Assembly: GCF_000146285.1 (NCBI RefSeq)
Contig: NZ_GL385912.1
Coordinates: 544,076-608,075 of the forward strand
DNA length: 64,000 bases
Source: Mobiluncus curtisii subsp. curtisii ATCC 35241
Lineage (GTDB): Bacteria; Actinomycetota; Actinomycetes; Actinomycetales; Actinomycetaceae
Reading direction: 5' to 3'
Shown: piece after piece, positions 17,366-26,985 of the stretch
How the letters are laid out: each line of letters begins with the position of its first letter
How positions within the stretch are numbered: position 1 is the stretch's first letter
The notes under the pieces: model-generated
The model's database searches: none
The model's input: the letters and a program-made list of their open reading frames with translations, nothing else
Told to the model about the DNA's origin: nothing
Program-made: the position numbers and the translations under genes

Positions 17366-17638
17366 ATGGATGAAGGCGAAGAGGAAATACGTTTAGTTCT
17401 CCAGCATCTGCTTGACCACAAGATAATCAGCGAAAAAGAGTTTACGGGCATGTGTACCGCCATTAAGTATGACGGAACTTTGACTGCTCTGGCTGGTATA
17501 AGCGCCGCGGTACAGAATGACCCGAATGCCATTCCCTCAGAACTGCTTGACGAAATCCTCGCCCTCGAACCAGTGTTTGACGAGGGATATTATGAAGAAA
17601 TGCTAGATGCGCTAGCCGACCGAACGGCTATGCCCTAA
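17366..17638 (+). CDS. Probable immunity protein (copy 2, orphan)
   Basis: 90-residue paralogue of the protein at 11268-11531. The first 14 residues (MDEGEEEIRLVLQH) and most of the last 50 are the same, whereas residues 15-36 differ strongly (LLDHKIISEKEFTGM against MHQQKVITDQEFKDM). A ribosome-binding site (GGGAGGG) precedes the ATG. Its toxin is reduced to a 3' scar, so it is an orphan that could still protect against a related toxin. The gene is intact and converges on the phosphatase gene with an 11-bp overlap, which marks the right edge of the island. Confidence 0.68.
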   Translation: MDEGEEEIRLVLQHLLDHKIISEKEFTGMCTAIKYDGTLTALAGISAAVQNDPNAIPSELLDEILALEPVFDEGYYEEMLDALADRTAMP

Positions 17639-18263
17639 CCGCGGTGTCCGACACGCCCACGTTATAGGAATCAATCCGCCAGTACGGCTCGCGATGCTCG
17701 GACTGAATCACCGCCCAATGGCAGTTATCCAAGCCGTGCAGCCCATACCACTGGGCAGGGTCGTGCCCCAGCAAACTCACGATTCCCTGCGAAGTGGCAG
17801 ACCCGTGAGAGACAAACAAAATCGTTTCACCATCAGCGATTTTGTCAGCCCAGTCGCGGTAAGCCTGGGACACGCGCAGCCCGACCTCGTGACGCAGCTC
17901 TACTTTCGTAGCCTCCGGGTCGGGATCGCCAAAATCACGCCACGAGGTGAAGTCGTCAGGCCAGCCTGCCTTAATCTCCGTAGCGTTGAGCCCTTCCCAA
18001 TCTCCAAAAGACCGTTCCATCAGGCGTTCGTCAACCTCGATGGACAAACCGAGCCGATCTGCCAGTGCGTGAGCGGTGTCGAGGGCGCGACCCAAAGGTG
18101 AGGAAACCACCCTTGTGAAGGGAAACCGAGCCAACCCGGCTGCGGCTTCTCGAGCCTGTGCAATGCCCGTCTCGTTGAGAGGGATGTCAATCTGTCCCTG
18201 AATCCGTTGCAGCTTGTTGTAATCGGTTTGCCCATGCCGCCACATCACCAAAGTTTTCGGCAT
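17628..18263 (-). CDS. Histidine phosphatase family protein (phosphoglycerate-mutase-like)
   Basis: 211 residues of the two-His phosphatase family: the catalytic RHG is at 9-11 (MWRHGQTDYN), the second core His is in LFVSHGSATSQG, and ERSFGDWEG carries the conserved acidic loop. In actinobacteria a member of this family commonly follows rsfS. The exact substrate is not predictable; many such proteins are not true glycolytic mutases. The first core gene after the island. Confidence 0.9.
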   Translation of the reverse strand: MPKTLVMWRHGQTDYNKLQRIQGQIDIPLNETGIAQAREAAAGLARFPFTRVVSSPLGRALDTAHALADRLGLSIEVDERLMERSFGDWEGLNATEIKAGWPDDFTSWRDFGDPDPEATKVELRHEVGLRVSQAYRDWADKIADGETILFVSHGSATSQGIVSLLGHDPAQWYGLHGLDNCHWAVIQSEHREPYWRIDSYNVGVSDTAVRA

Positions 18264-18311
18264 CGCCCTGTCCTCCTGTTCGGTCGGCGCATAAGTCCCT
18301 GACCCACGTGT

Positions 18312-18773
18312 TTAGGAAAAATCCTCGCCAATGAGGTCCAGCGGCGAGATCGGTTGAGGCATCTGCGGGGTGGCACTGGAAGGTGCCGGACCGTCACTCT
18401 GCGTGACCGGCACTTCTGAATCAGGTACCTCAATCAGGGGCGCGTCCGCCCACAAACGTTCCAGCGCATAAAACTGCCGGTCGTCCTCTTGCTGGACATG
18501 CACCACCAGCAGCCCGTAATCGAGCAACACCCAATGAGCCTGTTCCAGCCCCTCCCGGCGGAGCAACTTTAAACCAGCTTTCGTCATCGCTTCGTCAACA
18601 GCATCAACAATCGCCCGCACCTGACGGTCGCTATTGCCCGTAGCCAACACAAACATGTCGGTCAGCACCAAGCGCTCAGAGACATCCAGAGCGATGACCT
18701 CCGTGGCTTTCTTTGATTTTGCGGCTTGACCTGCTGCTATGGCGAGTTCGATGGACTTAGCGTCAGCACTCAT
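18312..18773 (-). CDS. rsfS: Ribosomal silencing factor RsfS
   Basis: 153 residues. The RsfS core (ELAIAAGQAAKSKKATEVIALDVSERLVLTDMFVLATGNSDRQVRAIVDAVDEAM, then HWVLLDYGLLVVHVQQEDDRQFYALERLW) is complete. RsfS binds ribosomal protein L14 and blocks joining of the subunits during starvation. A C-terminal tail of about 40 residues rich in Pro and Ser is extra. Its start overlaps the end of the upstream large membrane protein by 4 bp, and nadD lies further upstream, the usual nadD-rsfS neighbourhood. Confidence 0.95.
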   Translation of the reverse strand: MSADAKSIELAIAAGQAAKSKKATEVIALDVSERLVLTDMFVLATGNSDRQVRAIVDAVDEAMTKAGLKLLRREGLEQAHWVLLDYGLLVVHVQQEDDRQFYALERLWADAPLIEVPDSEVPVTQSDGPAPSSATPQMPQPISPLDLIGEDFS

Positions 18774-21109
18774 ACAGAAAAAATCCTCATTTCAGTGGTG
18801 GAATCGGGTAAAGAAGTCTGTCCCGGCGAGACTGCGGGAGGGTCTGGTGCTGTTGCGCTCAGCGTAACTCCCGGTTCTAGCGTTGTTCCCGAAGCGGTTG
18901 TAACCGCAGCGTTCTTGTCCAGAGCAAAGATGAGCATGGCGACAACCAGGACGGTCACCAACACGACCAACGCCCAGCGCGCTGCTTGCCCCAGCATCAG
19001 CAAAGTTTCGCCCCAACGCCCGGACTTGCGAATCAAACGTTCGGTTAAGGATTCCTCGAACTCGAACTCTTCCCAGTCGATGTTTTCCAGTTCTTCATCA
19101 GTGATGTCATCGCCGAGTTCCTTACGCAAAACCTCCACGTCGGCCTCATGGAACTTCTTTTCAGCTTCTTTAAGTTCCTCAAGCTGCCGAGCCTCTGCCT
19201 GTTCCAGGCTCTCACGGCGAGCCGAGCGGGTTTCTTGCGGATTCCACAAGTGAGGCATTCCAGGACGAGTAGGCATTCCGGGGCGGCCGTAAGGCATGGG
19301 TGGCATCCCATAACCGGGCATTCCCGGCATCCCAGGCATACCCGGCATTCCTGGCATACCGGGCATTCCCGGCATCCCAGGGCGACCGTAAGGGTTCGGA
19401 CGCCCCCACATGCCATAGGGAGAACCCGGCTGTCCCGGCATTTGCCCTGGTTGTCCCGGCTGACCAGGCATTCCGGGGCGGTTCGACATTCCCGGCTGGT
19501 TCGGCATTTGTCCCGGTTGGTGTGCCGTTCGCGGATTACCGGACGGACCTGCCGAAGTGTGGACCAGCATCTGTCCGGGTTGCCGTGGTTGGTTCGACTG
19601 ACCAGCTTGACCGGGTGCCGGTTGGGATTGACCGGATACTTGTCCGGGTTGCGACGATTGATTCGGCTGACCGGGCTGTTTAGGTTGGCTGAGTTGATTC
19701 GGCTGCCCCTGATTTGGCTGATCCGGCTGGGTGGGCTGCACTGGCTGAACAGGTTGTTTAGGTTGACTGGGCTGATTCGACTGCCCCGGCAGGGAGGGCT
19801 GCTCCGGCTGCACCGGTTTACCTGGCAGAGTGGTCGGCACCGGTCGCCCCGGCATTTGCCCCGGCTGAGCCGGCTGGCTAGGACGCCCTGGATGCCCAGT
19901 TTGACCGGGCACCGGCTTGGCTTGACCGGGCATCCGATTCGGTTGCGGCGATTGATTTGGATGACCAGTTTGACCGAGCGCCTGTTTAGGCTGCTGCCTC
20001 AGCTGGGCAGGCTGACCTGGCTGAACAGGTTGTTTAGGTTGACTGGGCTGATTCTGCTGTCCCTGATTAGGCTGACCCGATTGGGCGGGCTGCTCTGACT
20101 TCCCAGGCTGCCCTGGCCGCACCGGTTTACCTGGCTGAGTGGTCGGCACCGGTTGACCCGGCATTTGCCCCGGCTGACCCGGCTGGCTAGGACGCCCTGG
20201 ATGCCCAGCTTGACCGGGCACCGGTCTGGCTTGACCGGGCGCCTGCCTGGGCATTTGTTTGGGTTGCCCTGGCTGAGCCGGCTTACCCGGCTGGTGAGTC
20301 TGTCCCGGTTGCTTCGGTTGCCCTGCCGACAGGGGCGGACGGGCTGCAGAGCCCGGTGTCATTCCCGGAACCGCAGGGTTAACTCGCTGCTGTCCAGCCA
20401 ACCCCGACTGCGCGGGAACTGCCTGCGGAGAAGTCGGCTGCTGACGCGGTGTGGAACCCAGCTGACCGGCGCGTGGCACCGGAGGAGTCGACCGTGTACC
20501 AGGCGTCGTGGCTGGTGCTGCTGCTGGAGATGGCACCCCACCAGGTCCTGTAGTCCGCGGACGTTGCGGAGTCGCACCACTTCCAGAAGCCCCTGGCTGG
20601 TGCGGAGTGGAACTGGTCGGAGCGGACGAGGGCGGACGGGACGGGCTGCTCGGAACGGGAGGGTTCGCCCCTGTCTTGAGCAGCTTCGCCGAACCTGTCG
20701 AGTTCGGTGCCACTGTGGGAATCATACCCGTGGTAGAAGGGGGCACCGGAGTCCCCGGAGTAGGCAACTGACGAACCGGGGTGTCCGCAGGACGATTTCC
20801 CACAGGAACCGCCGGCTTTTCCGGCACCACTGGAGTCGTGCCATGCACGAGTGGGCGCTTCACTCCAGCGACTCGTGGTCCCGCAGCACTCACTGCTTGG
20901 GCTTTACCAACGACCGGAATCATGCCGGTCAACGCACCGTCCTTGTCAACAGCACGCACAGCTTGGGCAGTGTTGGGGACTTGCAGAGCAGGACCGGTCG
21001 GACCGGCACCGGGCAGCACTTGTCCAGGCCTAGGGGCACTGGCTCCCAAGCCTGGAAGATTAATCGACTGCACCGGCACGGGGCGCGGTCTTGGCTTGCC
21101 CTCGCTCAC
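18770..21109 (-). CDS. Large Pro/Gln/Gly-rich membrane-anchored protein of unknown function
   Basis: 779 residues. The first 590 or so are low-complexity, built of short repeats such as [18 protein letters not shown] and a run of MPG triplets. Then comes a charged, probably helical domain ([23 protein letters not shown] and an acidic [15 protein letters not shown]), one transmembrane helix (about 705-727, [19 protein letters not shown]) and a short tail outside. There is no signal peptide, so the long disordered part probably lies in the cytoplasm. No known domain is recognised. It sits between nadD and rsfS with 4-bp overlaps on both sides, so it is part of that operon. Confidence 0.82.
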   Translation of the reverse strand: MSEGKPRPRPVPVQSINLPGLGASAPRPGQVLPGAGPTGPALQVPNTAQAVRAVDKDGALTGMIPVVGKAQAVSAAGPRVAGVKRPLVHGTTPVVPEKPAVPVGNRPADTPVRQLPTPGTPVPPSTTGMIPTVAPNSTGSAKLLKTGANPPVPSSPSRPPSSAPTSSTPHQPGASGSGATPQRPRTTGPGGVPSPAAAPATTPGTRSTPPVPRAGQLGSTPRQQPTSPQAVPAQSGLAGQQRVNPAVPGMTPGSAARPPLSAGQPKQPGQTHQPGKPAQPGQPKQMPRQAPGQARPVPGQAGHPGRPSQPGQPGQMPGQPVPTTQPGKPVRPGQPGKSEQPAQSGQPNQGQQNQPSQPKQPVQPGQPAQLRQQPKQALGQTGHPNQSPQPNRMPGQAKPVPGQTGHPGRPSQPAQPGQMPGRPVPTTLPGKPVQPEQPSLPGQSNQPSQPKQPVQPVQPTQPDQPNQGQPNQLSQPKQPGQPNQSSQPGQVSGQSQPAPGQAGQSNQPRQPGQMLVHTSAGPSGNPRTAHQPGQMPNQPGMSNRPGMPGQPGQPGQMPGQPGSPYGMWGRPNPYGRPGMPGMPGMPGMPGMPGMPGMPGYGMPPMPYGRPGMPTRPGMPHLWNPQETRSARRESLEQAEARQLEELKEAEKKFHEADVEVLRKELGDDITDEELENIDWEEFEFEESLTERLIRKSGRWGETLLMLGQAARWALVVLVTVLVVAMLIFALDKNAAVTTASGTTLEPGVTLSATAPDPPAVSPGQTSLPDSTTEMRIFSV

Positions 21110-21885
21110 ATTCCCCCTCTCGACAAGGTCATTACGGATTCCTCTGGTGAAGCTGCATCATTGACAGCCACCGCCGTCAAAGCCGCCTTGGGGACAGCGT
21201 AAGACGCCTCCCCCGAATCTGACTGCAGTCGCGCATCATCAGCATAGAGTCCGTATTTAGCAATATATTGAACGACACCGTCGGGCACTAAGTACCACAC
21301 CGGTTGGTGCGATTTTACCCGATTCCGACAGTCGGTTGAGCTGATTGCCATGGCAGGAACCTCAACCAGAGAGACATGCTGTGCCGGAAGGTTGACCGGG
21401 TTAAAGGAATGCCCCGGTCGAGTAACCCCTATGAAATGCGCCAGCTCGAAAAGCTGGTCGATATCTTTCCAGCGCATGATGTCAGAAATGGCGTCAGCCC
21501 CGGTGATAAAGAATAGTTCCACGTCACCTAAAGCGGCTTTCAAGTCGGTCAACGTGTCAATCGTATAGGTCGTGGTAGCTCGGTCTATATCCACACGAGA
21601 CACCGAAAATCGCGGGTTAGAAGCGGTCGCAATCACTGCCATCAGGTAGCGGTGCTCCGCTTCCGTGACTGGGCATCCCAGCTTAAATGGCTGTCTAAAA
21701 GTGGGCACAAAAATGACCTCATCCAGACCGAAAACCGCCTGGACCTCGGAAGCTGCCACCAGGTGACCGTGGTGAATCGGGTCAAAAGTGCCACCCATCA
21801 CCCCAATACGACGCCGACGCTGGTTTAACTTGACCGAATTCTCGGAATCCAACGCCCAAACGCATCTGTGCGTGCGAGACTCCAT
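21106..21885 (-). CDS. nadD: Nicotinate-nucleotide adenylyltransferase NadD
   Basis: 259 residues. NadD makes nicotinate adenine dinucleotide from NaMN and ATP in NAD synthesis. The nucleotidyltransferase motif [12 protein letters not shown] is at about residues 31-42, and the ISSTDCRNR motif (family ISSTxIR) is near the C-terminus. The start with AGAAAGG five bases upstream gives a 30-residue N-terminal extension; an internal start is possible. The last 40 or so residues after the enzyme core are extra. Confidence 0.93.
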   Translation of the reverse strand: MESRTHRCVWALDSENSVKLNQRRRRIGVMGGTFDPIHHGHLVAASEVQAVFGLDEVIFVPTFRQPFKLGCPVTEAEHRYLMAVIATASNPRFSVSRVDIDRATTTYTIDTLTDLKAALGDVELFFITGADAISDIMRWKDIDQLFELAHFIGVTRPGHSFNPVNLPAQHVSLVEVPAMAISSTDCRNRVKSHQPVWYLVPDGVVQYIAKYGLYADDARLQSDSGEASYAVPKAALTAVAVNDAASPEESVMTLSRGGM

Positions 21886-22021
21886 GACGGCCTTTCTTGA
21901 TCATTTGGTGCTCCAAAATGAGCGCAAAACTTCCTTTATGAAATTATACCCGTCCAGACCTGAGTGGTTCCTGAAAATGGCAAGGAAATCTGTAACCGGG
22001 ACTGACACGTGCATTCTGCGC

Positions 22022-23563
22022 TTAGTCAGCCTCCCCAGGATCATTCCACAGACCCGATTCACGTTCGGCGTCCAATTCCTCACGAGCACGTTTCTTGGCG
22101 TCCATCCAAGCGTGATAGTCGATACGACGCTGCTGGTTGGTGCGGCGAGTGTTTTCGTAGAGTCGCGAGTCCGTGCCGCGCGCGCCCAGCAGCTCAGCCC
22201 CGGCTTGCAGAGTCGGCTCCCAGTCAAAGACCACACCTGTATCGGGGTCCCCGATGACGACGGTGTCTCCCGCTTGTGCTCCGGCTTTCAGCAGGTCGTC
22301 CTCGACTCCCAAGTTTGCCAGGCGGTCAGCCAGGTATCCTACCGCTTCATCATTGGTGAAGTCGGTTTGTTTGACCCAGCGTTCCACCTGTTCGCCACGG
22401 ACCGAGAATCCCGGCGTGCCCTCAATAGTGGTCGTCTCAATAGTGTAGGTCTTGGCGGGGCGAGCCGATTTCGGCTGCGGACGCAGCACGGGGCGCTCGG
22501 GGTCATTCTCTGGCAAGTGGGAACGGTATTCCTGGACCATTTCAGCCAGCCCAAAAGCGAGTTCTTTCAAGCCTTCGTGAGTGGTCGCCGAAACCTCAAA
22601 GACCGGCCAGCCAAGTTTCGCAAGCTCCGTTTCCATCAGGGCTGCCATATCTCGCCCGTCCGGGACATCAATTTTGTTGAGGATAATGGCGCGTTGGCGC
22701 TCCATCAGGGGTGGTAGGAAGTCTCTGCCGGGTCGATACCGGTCCAGGGAACTGGCGTAATGCGCCAGTTCGCGCTCCAAAGTCTTAATGTCTGCCAGTG
22801 GTTCACGTTCCGGATCCCACGCCGCCAAGTCCACCACGTGCGCAATCACGCAGCAACGTTCGATGTGACGCAAGAAATCCAGTCCCAGTCCCTTGCCTTG
22901 GGCAGCACCGGGAATCAATCCGGGCACGTCCGCCACGGTGTAGCGTGCCGCCGGATTATCCACCACTGCCAGGTTCGGCACCAGGGTCGTGAATGGATAA
23001 TCCGCAATCTTGGGACGCGCCGCGCTCATAGCAGCGATGAGGGAAGATTTTCCCGCCGAAGGGTATCCCACCAGCGCCACGTCTGCCATCGACTTGAGTT
23101 CCAAAATGACGGTGCGTTCTTCACCGGGTTCCCCCAACAGGGCAAAGCCCGGCGCCTTGCGTTTCGCGGATGCCAGACCGTAGTTGCCCATGCCCCCGAC
23201 TCCGCCACGAGCGATGACCAGTTGCGCCTCCGGGGAGTCTAAATCTGCCAAAAACTCGCCATCCTCGCTGGTGACGACCGTGCCTTGGGGAACGTCCAGG
23301 AACAAATCCTCACCGCGACGTCCATCACGGTAATCGCCCATCCCCGCTTGACCATTCTCTGCTTTCACGTGCGGGCGATGATGGAAAGGCAGCAGGGTCG
23401 TCTCTTGCGGGTTGACACGCAAAATGACGGATCCTCCGTGACCGCCAGTCCCGCCATCCGGTCCCGCCAACGGCTTGTACTTTTCGCGACGAATGGACGC
23501 GCAGCCGTTGCCACCAGTTCCGGCTTGGGCAAAAATTTTTACGTAGTCCACAAAGCTGACCAT
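22022..23563 (-). CDS. obgE: GTPase Obg
   Basis: 513 residues. The glycine-rich Obg fold at the N-terminus ([30 protein letters not shown]) is followed by the GTPase domain ([11 protein letters not shown] for G1, DVPGLIPGA for G3, NKID for G4) and a C-terminal OCT domain (about 345-430), with a further 80 charged residues. Obg is an essential GTPase involved in ribosome assembly and stress responses. It follows rplU-rpmA, the usual arrangement. Confidence 0.97.
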   Translation of the reverse strand: MVSFVDYVKIFAQAGTGGNGCASIRREKYKPLAGPDGGTGGHGGSVILRVNPQETTLLPFHHRPHVKAENGQAGMGDYRDGRRGEDLFLDVPQGTVVTSEDGEFLADLDSPEAQLVIARGGVGGMGNYGLASAKRKAPGFALLGEPGEERTVILELKSMADVALVGYPSAGKSSLIAAMSAARPKIADYPFTTLVPNLAVVDNPAARYTVADVPGLIPGAAQGKGLGLDFLRHIERCCVIAHVVDLAAWDPEREPLADIKTLERELAHYASSLDRYRPGRDFLPPLMERQRAIILNKIDVPDGRDMAALMETELAKLGWPVFEVSATTHEGLKELAFGLAEMVQEYRSHLPENDPERPVLRPQPKSARPAKTYTIETTTIEGTPGFSVRGEQVERWVKQTDFTNDEAVGYLADRLANLGVEDDLLKAGAQAGDTVVIGDPDTGVVFDWEPTLQAGAELLGARGTDSRLYENTRRTNQQRRIDYHAWMDAKKRAREELDAERESGLWNDPGEAD

Positions 23564-23583
23564 TTGGGCTGCTGACCTCCTCC

Positions 23584-23638
23584 GGCTCTCTCAGAGAGCC
23601 ATCGTTACGTTAAACAGCAAGAGGGCTCGAACGAGCCC
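23584..23638 (-). promoter_or_regulatory. Two hairpins between rpmA and obgE
   Basis: GGGCTCG/CGAGCCC (23623-23638) and GGCTCTC/GAGAGCC (23584-23600) can form stem-loops in the rpmA-obgE spacer. The run of T after the first is interrupted (TCTTGCTGTTT in minus-strand sense), so it could attenuate rather than stop transcription into obgE. Confidence 0.5.
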
Positions 23639-23665
23639 CCTCACAACAGTAGTCACTACCAACAT

Positions 23666-23926
23666 TTAGGCGTTGGCAACTTCCTTAATGCTCACGATGC
23701 GGCGATCGCGATGACGACCGAACTCCACTTCGCCGGTCTTAAGGGCGAACAGTGTGTCGTCCTTGCCGATGCCCACGTTGAAGCCGGGGTGGTAGTGGGT
23801 GCCGCGCTGGCGTACCAAAATTTCACCAGCGTTGACCAGCTGACCGCCGAAACGCTTGACGCCTAGGCGCTGTGCGTTCGAATCGCGACCGTTGTGGGAG
23901 GAACCGAGACCTTTCTTATGTGCCAT
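23666..23926 (-). CDS. rpmA: 50S ribosomal protein L27
   Basis: 86 residues, the normal length. It opens [29 protein letters not shown], with the conserved N-terminus that reaches towards the peptidyl-transferase centre. It has no N-terminal extension needing cleavage as in Firmicutes. It is directly downstream of rplU with an 11-bp gap. Confidence 0.98.
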   Translation of the reverse strand: MAHKKGLGSSHNGRDSNAQRLGVKRFGGQLVNAGEILVRQRGTHYHPGFNVGIGKDDTLFALKTGEVEFGRHRDRRIVSIKEVANA

Positions 23927-23937
23927 TGTTACACCCC

Positions 23938-24246
23938 TTACTTAATGGAAGTTATCTTAATGCGGGTCAACGGCTGACGGTGACCTTGACGCTTCCGATA
24001 ACCAGTCTTGTTCTTAAACTTGACAATGGAAATCTTGGGACCCTTGGCAGCACCCAACACTTCTGCGCTGACCTTTACCTTAGCCACGTCGGCAGCCTGG
24101 GACGTCACTTTGGCGCCGTCAACCAACAGAATCGCAGGCAGCTCAATCGTCTCTCCCACTGCCTTATCTACCTTTTCTACCAGCAGCTCTTCACCGACAG
24201 AGACTTTCTCCTGTCGACCGCCGGCCTTAACGATTGCATATACCAC
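23938..24246 (-). CDS. rplU: 50S ribosomal protein L21
   Basis: 102 residues using the GTG at 24246, where the family normally begins ([17 protein letters not shown]). The open frame reaches 21 codons further upstream, but that part has no L21 similarity. The C-terminal [15 protein letters not shown] motif is complete. First gene of the rplU-rpmA-obgE group. Confidence 0.96.
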   Translation of the reverse strand: MVYAIVKAGGRQEKVSVGEELLVEKVDKAVGETIELPAILLVDGAKVTSQAADVAKVKVSAEVLGAAKGPKISIVKFKNKTGYRKRQGHRQPLTRIKITSIK

Positions 24247-24321
24247 GTCGAAACTCGCTTTTCTGAATGTATTTCGTTCAATTGTGCCCTCACTATGCGC
24301 AAGAAGCACCGAAGTTCTAAA

Positions 24322-25755
24322 TTAGCGGATTTCACCTGGTTTTGCAAAATCAAGTTTCATCCACCGGTCTTGGCGGATGCGCCAACCCAAGGTTGCCATT
24401 CTTGCCAGGAAAAACACCCCGCAATAACATCCCCACAGCCACGCCAATCCCAGGATTCCGTCAGGTGCGAAACGCCACACCAACACCAGAGCCGGGATAT
24501 AGACAACCAGGTTAATCAGACCCGCGAGAGCCAGGTACCAAGTGTCGTTAGCACCAATCAAGACCCCGTCGAACACAAAAACTACCCCCGCGAGCGGCTG
24601 GAAGAACGCCGATACTAGCAACGCCAGTGCGGCGGCAGCCAGAACTTCGGAGTCGTTAGAAAAGACCCGCGGCCAGAGCGGAGCCAGAACCGCAATAATC
24701 ACCCCCAACACGACACCCAAACCTAATCCCCACAGTGTCACCCGGTGAATCAGGTCGCGCACTGCCCGGCGGTCGGCACGCCCCAGCTCGAAACCAATCA
24801 GTGCCTGCACGGCGATAGCCAGAGAATCATGCAGGTTCGCCCCCAAACTCCAGGTGTTCGCGGCAATCTGACGCCCCGCGATGGCAACTTCCCCTTGAGA
24901 CGCCGCCACCCACAGGGTGCCGAGAACAACAATCTGTATGGTGAGGGTGCGAATCATCAGGGGCACGCCCCCGGTCAGAGCCGCGAAGATTGCTCGGAAC
25001 TCGGGATGCAGCGCGACTTTGGCGCGCCGGGCTCCGACCATAATTTTCAGCGCAAACGCTGCCCCCATGCCGATACCGGCGAGAGAAGTGCCAATCCCTG
25101 CCCCGGTGACACCCAGCTTGAAACCGTAGATAAACGTGGCGTTGCAAGCCACGTTAGCGATAGCCCCGCTCACGGAAATCACCAGGGGAATCTTGGCGTC
25201 CAGCATCCCGCGCATCGCGCCGGTTCCTGCCAGTACCAGCATCATTCCCAGCATCGAGGGAGCCGCCGCGCGCAGATACGCCGCTCCCTGGATATTAACC
25301 GGCTCGGCAGCTCCAAATAACGAAACAATCGGCAACGCCCCGACCCACAGGACTGCTGCCAACACCGCTCCCACCAGCAGCCCCAACCAGGCACCATCCA
25401 CCCCGGTCTTGACCGCGCCACGGCGATTCCCTGCACCCAGCTGACGGGACGCCACCGCGGTCGTGGTATAGACCAAGAAAATACAAATCCCTACCAAAAA
25501 CACGTTGACCGACGAGCCGAGGGTCAATCCTGCCAGCTCAGTGGTACCCACGTGCCCAATCATGGCAGAATCCGCCATCACCATGAGTGGTTCAGCCAGC
25601 AGCGATCCCAAGGAGGGCACAGCGAGGGACAAAATCCGGCGGTTCAGGGGCTGGTTCTCCGCTTCAGCGGTCGCATTCTCCGGTTCAACAGCTTGGTTTT
25701 CCAGTTCAGCAGGTTCGTTCGCGGACGGCACGGTGTCCCCCGGTTTCATGTTCAC
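24322..25755 (-). CDS. MATE family efflux transporter (DinF-like)
   Basis: 477-residue membrane protein with about 12 helices and the MATE hallmarks: AVPSLGSLLAEPLMVMADSAMIGHVGTTELAGLTLG in the first half and the second-half repeat after GAGIGTSLAG. It exports cationic drugs or metabolites using ion gradients. The first 38 residues form an acidic Glu/Asn/Pro-rich extension. The GTG start overlaps the rseP stop by 4 bp (GTGA); an ATG two codons later is the alternative. It occupies the place where ispG often lies after rseP. Confidence 0.92.
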   Translation of the reverse strand: MNMKPGDTVPSANEPAELENQAVEPENATAEAENQPLNRRILSLAVPSLGSLLAEPLMVMADSAMIGHVGTTELAGLTLGSSVNVFLVGICIFLVYTTTAVASRQLGAGNRRGAVKTGVDGAWLGLLVGAVLAAVLWVGALPIVSLFGAAEPVNIQGAAYLRAAAPSMLGMMLVLAGTGAMRGMLDAKIPLVISVSGAIANVACNATFIYGFKLGVTGAGIGTSLAGIGMGAAFALKIMVGARRAKVALHPEFRAIFAALTGGVPLMIRTLTIQIVVLGTLWVAASQGEVAIAGRQIAANTWSLGANLHDSLAIAVQALIGFELGRADRRAVRDLIHRVTLWGLGLGVVLGVIIAVLAPLWPRVFSNDSEVLAAAALALLVSAFFQPLAGVVFVFDGVLIGANDTWYLALAGLINLVVYIPALVLVWRFAPDGILGLAWLWGCYCGVFFLARMATLGWRIRQDRWMKLDFAKPGEIR

Positions 25756-26960
25756 AGTACCGGTTTCAAAATATCGGCAACAATCAGCAACACCGTCATC
25801 GCGATGAAAGCGATAACCACCGTAGCGGTCACGGGCAGCATTGCTGCCAAATCGACCGGACCGCCATCATTCAGACCCCGCGCCCGGCGCACCCGCTTGC
25901 GGATTCCTTCATAAATCGCACCCACGGCTTGCCCGCCATCGAGGGGCATCAGCGGAATCAGGTTGAACATGAACAGGGTCATGTTCAACGAGCCGAACAA
26001 CAGCAGGAAAGACCGCAGCTTTTCCAGGAAACCGTAGCCGACAGAATCACTGGCAGCGATAGAACCCGCGACCTGCCCCATGCCGACGATTCCCATCAGC
26101 GAGTTCGGGTCGCGTGGCTGGTTCGGTTGAAACAGTCCGATAGTGGTCTGCCACAGTTTCACGGGCAAAGCCAGCAGGATTTTCGCGGTGCCTTTCCCGG
26201 TCTCCCACTGGTAGTTAGCGACTTCTCCCCAGGTGGCATAGTGGCGTTCGGTGGCAGCAATGACACCGATGACGGCACGTTTTTGCCCGTCCATAGCTTT
26301 GGGAGTCACCTGGATAGTCTGGGTTTTGCCGTCACGCCGAACCGTGAGAGTGGCAGGTTTCCCCGGCTGACTCACCGCTACTTGACTGATAACTTCGTCC
26401 CAGGTCTTTGCAGGTTTACCGTTCCATCCCGTGATAATGTCTCCGGGCATCACCCCCGCCGCGGCAGCGGGAGAATTCGGAGAAACCGTGGCGACTTCGC
26501 GAGTGGGCAGCTCATAGCCAATTGCGCTTAACGCCACCAGCACGCACAGGAAACTCAACGCCAAATTCACCAAAGTGCCGCTGACCATCACAATCAGACG
26601 CTGCCAGATGGGCTTGGCATAAAACGCCCGGTGTTCCTGACCGGGAGGGATTTCTTCGTTCGAGGCGAGACGGGCTTCTTCCGCCGCAGTCAATTCACCT
26701 TTGCGGTTTATCGTGCGCCGCCCCGGATGCCCCGGCGCGTACATCCCCACCATTTTCACGTAGCCACCCAGCAGCACCCACTTCATTCCGACTTCGGTTT
26801 CACCGATTTGGCGCGAAAATATCTTTGGTCCGAACCCTATGAAATACTGGGTACACAGGATGTCGAAACGTTTTGCGGGAATCAGGTGACCCAGCTCGTG
26901 CAGGGCAATCGACACCAGCAAACCCAGCACGAGGGCAATGATTCCAGTTAAATAATCCAT
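25752..26960 (-). CDS. rseP: M50 site-2 protease RseP-like
   Basis: 402 residues from the ATG at 26960; a longer frame overlaps dxr and adds no family sequence. It is an intramembrane zinc protease: HELGH near residues 23-27 in the first helix, a PDZ domain (about 165-250, GVMPGDIITGWNGKPAKTWDEV), and the second metal-binding motif NLIPLMPLDGGQAVGA near the C-terminus. This family cuts membrane anti-sigma factors and leftover signal peptides. It follows dxr, as in many actinobacteria. Confidence 0.93.
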   Translation of the reverse strand: MDYLTGIIALVLGLLVSIALHELGHLIPAKRFDILCTQYFIGFGPKIFSRQIGETEVGMKWVLLGGYVKMVGMYAPGHPGRRTINRKGELTAAEEARLASNEEIPPGQEHRAFYAKPIWQRLIVMVSGTLVNLALSFLCVLVALSAIGYELPTREVATVSPNSPAAAAGVMPGDIITGWNGKPAKTWDEVISQVAVSQPGKPATLTVRRDGKTQTIQVTPKAMDGQKRAVIGVIAATERHYATWGEVANYQWETGKGTAKILLALPVKLWQTTIGLFQPNQPRDPNSLMGIVGMGQVAGSIAASDSVGYGFLEKLRSFLLLFGSLNMTLFMFNLIPLMPLDGGQAVGAIYEGIRKRVRRARGLNDGGPVDLAAMLPVTATVVIAFIAMTVLLIVADILKPVL

Positions 26961-26985
26961 AGCAGTGACGGTTCCCGTAGCGTGT

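Noticed and set aside
19310-19380. Tandem short repeats resembling a CRISPR or satellite
   Set aside because: They encode MPG triplets in frame in the membrane protein; no spacers. No CRISPR array was seen in the window.
19148-21202. Long plus-strand ORFs (316 and 349 codons) over the Pro/Gln-rich gene
   Set aside because: Repetitive codons on the minus strand keep other frames open; products are Arg/His/Leu repeats with no motif.
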